In this document: piece after piece, positions 49,201 through 64,000 of the stretch
Layout: each line of letters begins with the position of its first letter
Numbering within the stretch: position 1 is the first letter of the stretch
Origin: Desmodesmus armatus
Taxonomy: Eukaryota; Chlorophyta; Chlorophyceae; Sphaeropleales; Scenedesmaceae
Assembly: GCA_007449985.2 (NCBI GenBank)
Contig: VIIQ02000175.1
Span: 149,309-213,308, forward strand
DNA: 64,000 nucleotides
Direction of reading: 5' to 3'
Program-made: the position numbers and the translations under genes
The notes under the pieces: model-generated
What the model saw: the letters and a program-made list of their open reading frames with translations, nothing else
The model's database searches: none
Told to the model about the DNA's origin: nothing

Positions 49201-50657
49201 GCTGCATGAGTCTCTACATGACGGCACGCGAATCTGTCTTTGGTAGGGCTGTGGGTGCTGGGGTGCCTGAAGTGAGCTAGTGGAAACCCCTCTGTGCATG
49301 TTGGGTTTGACAGGATAGCCTGTGGGGCTTCACTCAGTGTTGCAGCAGAAACGGCTTTGGCATTCCTTTTCGCCTGTGTGAATGATACCTTGTGGTTGCA
49401 TGTCCCACGGTCTGTGCGTTGTGTCATGCAGGTGTGTGGTGCGTGCGTCTTTGTTGCACTGCTCAACCGCCTGGTGCTGCCGTGGTTCACATCAGACTAC
49501 GCGCTGGAGCAGCTGGCAGATGCACTGGAGCAGGCAGCCCTGCTGTTTACTCAGATCTACCACTCGCAACTAGAGCGCATGCGGCTCGCTGAGCTAGTAG
49601 CTGGGCAGCTCAAGCAGCAGGGAGGCACAGGTACACCCCTTGTACCAGAGGCACTGCAGGTGCACATAGATGCAGCCCCTGCTTCCCCAAACAGTCCCTG
49701 CCCTGCCCCGGCTGCAGCTCCAGCAGGCAGTGATCCCCCACCAGCAGCCGCCAGCCAGCAGGAGGCAGCTGCAGGAGTGCAGGACTCAGGGGACCCGGCT
49801 GCTGCGCTGGCTGCGTGTGAGGCCGGCGAGGCGCAGCTGCTGGTAGTCCTGCGCCAGCAGGTGCTGAGCCGGCTGGTGGCAGTACAGCTGGCCCTAGCGA
49901 AGGAGAGTGTCAGCTGGAAGCGGGGCGTGCTGGCCACACCGCCCCTGGTTTTGAACGTGCTGGGGGCCATGAACGCGGTCAAGGAGGCGCTGACCAGCCA
50001 ACGGCTGGCGCTGGCGCCCTTCACGCGGCAGGGCGCAGCCAGCATGCAGGAGCAGAAGGGTGGCGGCAGCGGCATGCTGCACATGATGGAGCACTGCTAC
50101 TCGATGTGGGCGTTGCCGCTGCACCCCGTCTGGATGCAGGTGGGCGCGCTTCACTTCCTGGTGGTCCCAGCACTATGAAACCTGCCGCAGTCCAGGACAA
50201 GTAGTTGAGTTTGTTCAGCCAATTGGAGTCCTGTCCATGCATGCTGCAAAGGCTGTGGGTTCTGCTGACCTCGTATGCCCTGCCTGCTGCTGCCCTGCCG
50301 CAGATCATGCAGACAGTGCAGGAGCTGACAGCAGCCACTGCAGCGCACCTGCGGCGCCGGCCGCAGGGTCCTGCAGCTCGAGCAGCAGCCAGGGCCCAGC
50401 TGGCTGCCAAACTGGAGCAGCTGGAGACGCAGCGGCTGGACCTCAGGCATGGCTGGCTGGAGCTACGCATGAGGCTGCACCGTGCAGTGCGGGACAGCCA
50501 GCCCGTGGCAGGCAGGGTGGGCGCCGGGGCTGGGGATGGCGCTTGTTTCTGGCCAACGGACAGCGTACATCTGTTTACGTTCACGTATGGTGTGTCGCGC
50601 TGCCTCAACGCGTTTGCTGCTGCGGCGCAGGCAGTGGCACATGGCCTTGATGACTGA
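43261..50657 (+). CDS. FUSC-family (aromatic acid exporter/ALMT-like) membrane protein, very large
   Basis: Well-phased exons are 43893-44064, 44259-44449, 44663-46338, 46601-47189, 47642-48140, 48355-48545, 48788-49063, 49432-50139 and 50304-50657; 43695-43756 is a likely exon before them. Two more 5' exons (43261-43358; about 43467-43640) are tentative, and the second does not join 43695 in a clean phase. The protein exceeds 1570 residues. The N-terminal half has about six helices (FVIVVIGSLASD; WLAAILAGSLMSLAKLAAW; MGIIAVLIYGIMVVLSTLYH). A disordered cytosolic region of about 560 residues follows. The C-terminal half repeats the membrane bundle with the FUSC signature AARRVLGTILGACLGLATN and ends in helical cytosolic segments. 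FUSC proteins export aromatic acids or conduct organic anions; substrate and membrane are not predictable here. Confidence 0.82.
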
Positions 50658-52052
50658 CTGGTTAGTAGGGCTGGCTCTGGTTGGGCGCTTGGATTTAGCG
50701 GTCAGGGGATGTGTTGGCTGGAATCAGTCCAGGGGGTCAGGCAGATGCAGGTGGAGCAGGCCCTGCAGGCAGGCGCTATTTGGGTTTTGGAGGGGTATGG
50801 TATTGCCTGTGTCCGGGCGCACGCAAATTTGTGGTATGGTCACCATTGTGAGGGTGTAGCTGAACAGTCGTGCCCTGGCCACCCCCGCCATTTGTGGGAC
50901 GTGCGGTGCCGTGCATGTGCTGCTTGTGGTTGACTTGCTGTACATGGTCACATTGACGTTGTGTTTTTCAATGTTGTGGGTAACCCATTTGGTTGCCAAG
51001 TTTCGCCACGCCCTGTGTGATGGTGTGGGGACCCCAGGGCCTAGCAGTACTGCTGGGCCAGATGCGTGTACATGCGGCTGCCAGTCTACTCTGTGCCTTG
51101 ACTGGGGGTTGCAGGCCAACGCCAGAGCGCAGTCAAACTGTAGGCACAAAGGTAGTCGCTGTGGGTGCACAATGCATTATTTTGTGCTTATGGCCCTTGG
51201 AAGACGCTGCAATTGCAAGGGCCATTGTGACAACATCAGCAGGACAGCAGCATCAATTTGGAGGGTGGTGAGGTGGCAGCAGAAGCCCCAAGTTGGTGGT
51301 GCATTGAGGCGCAACGCTGTACCATTTATTTATTGTAAAGATCCTGGACTTGAGATGGCGATACCACGCCAAGAAACACTGTAAAAACACAAACGACCCC
51401 AGGCCCAGGTTTCAAGTACTTACGTTGAGGCCGACAATTCGGACGTCTCGCACCTGCAGGTTGATTTGGGACGAACAACATACACACAAAGAAGGCTCAG
51501 CTTGTTAGAAACCAATGGAATCAAGGCAGCAGGCCCAGACGCTATTTGTGCAGCAGGCAGCCCAGTGTCAGGCCTATGAGGTAGGCTTCTGGAACAAACT
51601 GGCACCTGTGTAGCCAACGCCTGCAGTTTGGGCCTCTCTCTACGCTGCCGCGGCCCTTTGACAGCACACCATCCTGCCCCTGACGTCGCTGCAGGGCTCC
51701 CTGTGCTTCCCTCGCCCCCAAAGGCCACGTAGTCAGCAGCCCACCGTCCAATCTGCGGTGCAGAGCAGGTGAGCGAGCAGCCTGCGATCTAGAAAAGCCC
51801 ACCCTGCCTGACAACGTGAAAAGACGCCGCATCTCACCGCCCATGTCCTTGTGCCGCAGTTTCCCAAGCTTTGGGAGTTCAAATGAGCTGGAGTTGTTGG
51901 AAATCATGACGGTGAGGCCCCGAGCGTTTGCAACAAGTCTCGCTCTAGCATCGCTCCTTGTTCGGCTGCAAGGTGCATGATGGCCTTGCTGCACCCCATA
52001 CCGTTCCGCAATTGGGATGGTCGAGACGTTCTATACGTTGCTGCTGTTGCAG
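50658..52052. other. FUSC 3' flank; no clear gene
   Basis: TGTAA motifs at 51334-51338 and near 51379 could end the FUSC transcript. A minus-strand open frame (51542-51994, 150 codons) contains LTVMISNNSSSFELPKLGKL but no family pattern I recognise. A short minus-strand stretch at about 51424-51453 (VRDVRIVGLN) has perfect-looking splice sites on both sides. These may be remnants of an insertion, or exons of an unrecognised minus-strand gene. Confidence 0.35.
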
Positions 52053-52391
52053 AGACCTGCTGACGCCCCCACGGCCACCTACCTGGGGGTGTCCCCTCCT
52101 GTGAGGTCTGGGTGCTGGGGAGGGGCTACCAACCCCTGGTCGCATGACCGGAGCTGGAAGCTTTCAGCCTACTCAGCATCCAGCACCAACCTGCAGGCGC
52201 TGCGGGAATTGGACAGCGAGGGCGAGTCCTTCCTCAAAGCAAAGGACACCAGCACTGGCAAGCTGGTGCTGGCTGGCAGCACAGACGCGCCAGTGGTGGA
52301 CTCAGCAGACTGCTCTGACGCAGGGTCCGACACCACAGCTGTCAACGAGTGCACCCCCTTCACCTGCCACACAGAGTATTTCCTGGTGTGA
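52053..52391 (+). CDS. Orphan terminal exon, unrecognised
   Basis: After a pyrimidine-rich CTGCTGTTGCAG acceptor, 112 codons read to TGA at 52389-52391. The peptide (PTATYLGVSPPVRSGCWGG; SSTNLQALRELDSEGESFLK; VNECTPFTCHTEYFLV) has coding-like composition and four cysteines. No upstream exon was found that joins to it with confidence. It may be the end of a gene whose earlier exons lie in 50658-52052, an alternative 3' exon of the FUSC gene, or an open frame of chance. Confidence 0.35.
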   Translation, partial: RPADAPTATYLGVSPPVRSGCWGGATNPWSHDRSWKLSAYSASSTNLQALRELDSEGESFLKAKDTSTGKLVLAGSTDAPVVDSADCSDAGSDTTAVNECTPFTCHTEYFLV

Positions 52392-55300
52392 AGCAGCAGC
52401 GGCAGTGCCACACTCAGCCTGTTGGGTCGTGGAGCGCGCATGGCTGTGTCAGCGCTTTTGCAGCTGTCTGCAGTGCAGCACAGCACCACAGCAGCGATCG
52501 CGTGCTGCAAGTCAGCTGGCGGCCCTACGCCCAACAGTGCAGCAGGTGGCGGGTGATGAGGGTTGGGTTGTGTAGGATGGGCATGGTGTGGTGATGAAGC
52601 AGCCACCGCAGCAGCCACAGCAGCGTATGCTGCTGTAGCTGCTGCTGGTGTTGCTGCATACCTCTACCAGTGGGAACCATTACTTGGACAGTACCTCCAG
52701 ACAGATTGGTACGCGGGAATAGAAAGCAGGCAGCCAGGGAAGCAGTGGGATGGGTGGTGTGGACATTGCTGCGCGGTGATCGTTGGGTCAGTGCAGCAGC
52801 ATTCGTCACACCTGTGGGGGTATGGGTATGGATGGGATGCACCTCGAATGCACAGCGAGGATGTGTACTCTTGTTACGTTGTTTGCAACCATGCAGCAGC
52901 CCCCTAAACGGGCCTGCCTCCGGTTGCGTGTGCCAACAGTGTGCATCATGGTCTGTGGCAAGCGCTGCTTGGCTTTTGTGCACAGCAGTGTGTTTTTCAG
53001 CTGGTTTGGTTGGGTGGATTCTTTTCACCGCTTTTCGGGCCACATTTTGCCAACCAAAGCCCGGTTTGGTGCTGCTAGGACGGGGGCTTGCCGCCGCAAG
53101 CGGCCAGGGTGTTCCGCCTTGGAGCACCTGCACAGCCCCAGTCGAGCGCGCCCCAGTCGGGCGCTTACCTGGCCCCATATACATGTAGTAAGCTTGCCTC
53201 CGCTGCAGCTGACACACAGCACACGCCGAGGAGGCGAGCTGCCTTGACGTGTACCATCAGCTTCTTGCGCATATATGTTGCAGTACGTGGGGTGTTGTAT
53301 GGCGTGTCGCCTGGTGTGTGTTCTGGAAACAGAGGGCGGGTGACCACTCCGCCACCCTGTGTGCTGCTGTGCCTGGGATTGTGCCGTGCGCGTGCTGCAT
53401 AGGGTTGAGAGACTGATTTGAGAGTGACACATTTGACTGCTGTGTGGAGCGTTTGTGGTGTGTATGTGGCGTGTGGGTGGCATGCTGGGCGCACACAGCA
53501 GTGGGTCCACTTGGGGTGAGCGTCCAGCTGCCCGCTGCCGGTGAACTGCCGGCGCCCACGCTGTGGTGGCTTTTCATGGTGTACAATCATCACGGTGCGA
53601 TTTACTGTCTCATCACTTGCACACATCATGCAAGGTTTGGCATTGTGTCCCTTTGTGTGTGTGTGTGTGGCTAGCTTGTTGGATTGTTGGCTGCAGGTGC
53701 CGCTGTGAAGTGCACAACACTGCAAGCCGCTATGGGTCGTCCTCTGTTTTGTACAGCCTGCACGGCTGATGTTTGCTGCCTGTGTAGTGACTCTCGGCCA
53801 CGGACCTGCATCACTACTTTGCTCGAAGAGGTGGCTGTGGGCAGAGAGTGCTGTCGCATAGACGGCACCCTGCACCAGGGGTTGTGTGTCCCCGGCCTGG
53901 CAGTTTGGCTCTGAGAGGCTGCCGGGTGCAGCGAGTGGTGGGCCAACTGGCTGATCCGCCTCGGCCCCCTGGCGTCCCACGTCATGGGGGTGCGCAATAC
54001 AGTACCCTACACTGTCCTTGGGGGTGGCTTGAAGCCTGTGCTGCCAGGGCCACAGCCCTGTGCTGGTCCATCTAGCTATACACATGCTGTATGCTGGGGT
54101 GCATAGGCTGCGTGTGTACTGCTGTGTGTCTGTGTGTGTGTGTTGAGCGCAGTCGAAATCCATTGTCTGCATCGGCTGGCATGGTTCCCCATGCAGGGGC
54201 TCCCTACTTGCGTTGTTGAGTGGCAACATCTGTCGTCTCCCTTGGCGCTGCGCATGTGATGTTGCTGCCGCGTGCTCTGTGCTGTGTAGGCTGCTTGACC
54301 ACTGCTGCAGGTGTGTCCTGACTGACACCCTGCGTGACTCTGGGACGACAGTCAGTGGGTGCAGGGTATGCTGTTGTGGCGCTTCTTCCTCGTAGCCGTG
54401 TATGTTATACTACAGCAGTCAAGGGGGCAGTCCTCGGCCACCTCGGCCGGGGCTGCCGCCATGAAAATGTGCTGCATGTGTGCGCGTGTGTGTGTCGAGC
54501 GAGTGTCCCGTGTGCTCCTTCATGTGCGTCTGGTCAGGTTGCCTTCGTCGCAGCGGCAGCAGCAGCAGCAGGCTATGCCTCTACCTATAATGGTCCTGGT
54601 CGAGTTGATCTATGCTCTCCTGTACTGATGCTGTACTGTAGCTGTTTTGCCTTGTTTGGATCTTCCCCACTAGCATATGAGTGTGCATTGTTGTGGCAGC
54701 CCCCGTGTTGGTGGTGGTGTGTGGCGGCATGCTCCCCGTTTGTTGCAAGCTTTGCTGGACCTTCTTAGGCTCCCTGTGTATCATGCAGCAGCGGGCATGC
54801 CGCTTTCGCAGCTTTTCAGCGCACAACAGCATGGCAGGCGCTTGGGCGCTGTCATGTCGGCTTGTGTTTTTGTCCCCCCGATCAAGTGGTAGCCCGGCAA
54901 GCAGCACTTGGTGAATATCGTTGCCGTGGGCCCGTGGTATGTCTGATGCTGTTGTTTTGCAGCTGCGTGGGTGAATCCCCCAACTTCACATCATTGTGAG
55001 GTTTGGTGGCCCGTTTTTGCTGATGCTCGGCTGAAGCATCTGCAATCTGATGCAACTCGCTGTGCTCGTGGATTTGCGCAGCGTTGCGGCGTGAGTGTGC
55101 AGATGTATGCAGGTGTTTGGCAGCAATATTTCCTGTTCACAAATGTTGACATATCACTTGTGTTCCCCTATGGATGTAACACTTGTATATCTTGAAACTG
55201 TCATGAGCAGGGGTGATGGTGGGGTTGGGGAAGTGAAGCAGTAGGTGCAGGTGGTCCAACCCTTGCTGCTCAAGCAGGTCAGGTTACTTCTGATCAAATT

Positions 55301-55929
55301 TGCTGACACCCTGTTGAAGACGATATGAAATGCAGTGTGATGTATGTCAGCACATCAAGCAAGCCTGCCTGCCAATACAGTGTCTAGAGTCAGGGGTACC
55401 TCGGCATGTGTGGGATCATGTCACTTCAACTGCACAGCCCCTGCCTTGGACAGCCGTGCTGTAGTGTGCGCAGCAGTATCAGATACCATGCATTTGCTGA
55501 GCCCTTCCCCGGGTGGCGTCAGGTCACTGCATGTGTGGACGAGCTGCACTACAGCATATATTTACAACTTGCATGACAAAACCTTTCAATAAAGACAAAT
55601 TTTTTTGGGTGCGCAGGCAAGATCTGTGGGACACTGAGTGTGTGCTCCACTGTCATGACAGGGCCTGCTGCAGCATGCAGACAGCCACCAGCACAGCTAG
55701 GCAAACAGTTGGCATATGTCGCTTGAGCATCACTGTGAACACATAGATGTATCGCCATGTGTCGACACGGCAACGCATTCCTGGACTAGCCTGTCAACAT
55801 TACGACTGGTCATCATGACATATGCACCTGCTGGATGCAACTCATGTTTCAACAGCACATTACACTGTACAGCAACACCCTGCCCTCACACAAATTTCAA
55901 CCCCAACCGCCAGAAACACCACACTCCTT
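52392..55929. other. Convergent intergenic region, no recognised gene
   Basis: GT-rich on the + strand to about 55,200, then CA-rich. TGTAA at 55175-55179 is a candidate end for a rightward transcript. TGTAA on the minus strand (complement of 55860-55864), 66 nt after the aspartate kinase-homoserine dehydrogenase stop, is a candidate end for that gene. A 387-codon minus-strand open frame (53165-54328) is judged non-coding. Confidence 0.5.
55860..55864 (-). terminator. TGTAA poly(A) signal candidate for AK-HSDH
   Basis: TGTAA is the usual chlorophyte near-upstream poly(A) element. This copy lies 66 nt beyond the stop codon on the coding strand. Confidence 0.4.
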
Positions 55930-63819
<7,890 letters not shown>

Positions 63820-63849
<30 letters not shown>

Positions 63850-63953
63850 CTGGGGGGTGTTGGGGGCGGGGGGTGAACGCAAGAGTGTTGTGTTGTGCTG
63901 TGTTGTGCTGACCGCGACATGCTGTAATGTGGGCAGGCACACAGCCCCAGGGA
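63820..63953 (-). repeat. Tandem copy of another kinase exon 5' edge
   Basis: GGGCAGGCACACAGCC(T/C)CAGG and the following acceptor occur at 63820-63851 (start of exon 63849-63693) and again at 63922-63953. Both translate as P(E/G)AVCLPTL after an AG acceptor. Further copies could lie beyond the window. Confidence 0.75.
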
Positions 63954-64000
63954 CCTGGTGTTTGGAAAAGGGGGTGAAGGCAGCAGTGAGCATGATCTTG

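Noticed and set aside
51542..51994. Minus-strand open frame as a reverse-transcriptase remnant
   Set aside because: I looked for the catalytic YxDD-type motif and endonuclease patterns and found none; left undescribed beyond the region note.
53165..54328. 387-codon minus-strand open frame
   Set aside because: Composition (Thr/His/Gln-rich from CA-rich DNA), no domain pattern and no splice context. It lies antisense to a GT-rich, probably rightward-transcribed region, where the complementary strand is depleted of stop codons.

Overview
This window is nuclear DNA of a eukaryote, most likely a chlorophyte green alga (class Chlorophyceae). The evidence is multi-exon genes with GT-AG introns of about 100-1100 bp, GT-rich sense introns and UTRs, CAG/GCA-rich coding with poly-Gln, poly-Ala and poly-Ser tracts, TGTAA-like polyadenylation motifs, and plant-type proteins (NRT2 nitrate transporter, plant-style ATG101, bifunctional aspartate kinase-homoserine dehydrogenase). 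A secreted single-FAS1 protein resembling the astaxanthin-binding AstaP family of Scenedesmaceae hints at Sphaeropleales; that placement is inference. I saw no bacterial operon, rRNA, tRNA or CRISPR.

Layout, left to right. 3-92 (-): first coding exon of a gene running off the left edge. 1276-5536 (+): ELM2-SANT chromatin/transcription co-regulator with a poly-Gln and coiled-coil C-terminus. 7397-9029 (+): secreted FAS1 protein, flanked by two diverged direct copies of a repeat of about 1.1-1.4 kb. 11896-13969 (-): ATG101 (autophagy initiation). 14390-18942 (+): cereblon-like substrate receptor with Lon-like and CULT domains. 19773-23924 (+): NRT2-type nitrate transporter. 23925-30422: 6.5 kb with no recognisable gene. 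30423-35940 (-): F-box/leucine-rich-repeat protein. 37097-39978 (-): CID-domain (RPRD/Rtt103-like) RNA polymerase II CTD-interacting protein. 41108-42406 (+): last three exons of an unrecognised membrane protein. 43261-50657 (+): very large FUSC-family membrane transporter. 52053-52391 (+): orphan terminal exon. 55930-63849 and beyond (-): aspartate kinase-homoserine dehydrogenase, 5' end outside the window.

The genes do not form a pathway cluster. They are a typical algal mixture of metabolism (nitrate uptake; Asp-family amino acids), protein turnover (ATG101, cereblon, F-box), transcription (ELM2-SANT, CID) and transport. Exon models were built by hand from splice signals, reading phase and family conservation. 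For most genes every junction keeps phase, which is strong internal support.

Most notable are structural features. (1) Introns of the aspartate kinase-homoserine dehydrogenase gene repeatedly carry G-runs after the donor and C-runs before the acceptor, so the intron ends could pair. (2) Exon edges with their splice site are repeatedly duplicated in tandem into the neighbouring intron or flank, in at least three genes. (3) Single-base frameshifts interrupt otherwise well conserved exons in three genes. (4) Several hairpin (MITE-like) elements lie in introns. (5) An algal cereblon keeps the three-tryptophan ligand cage.
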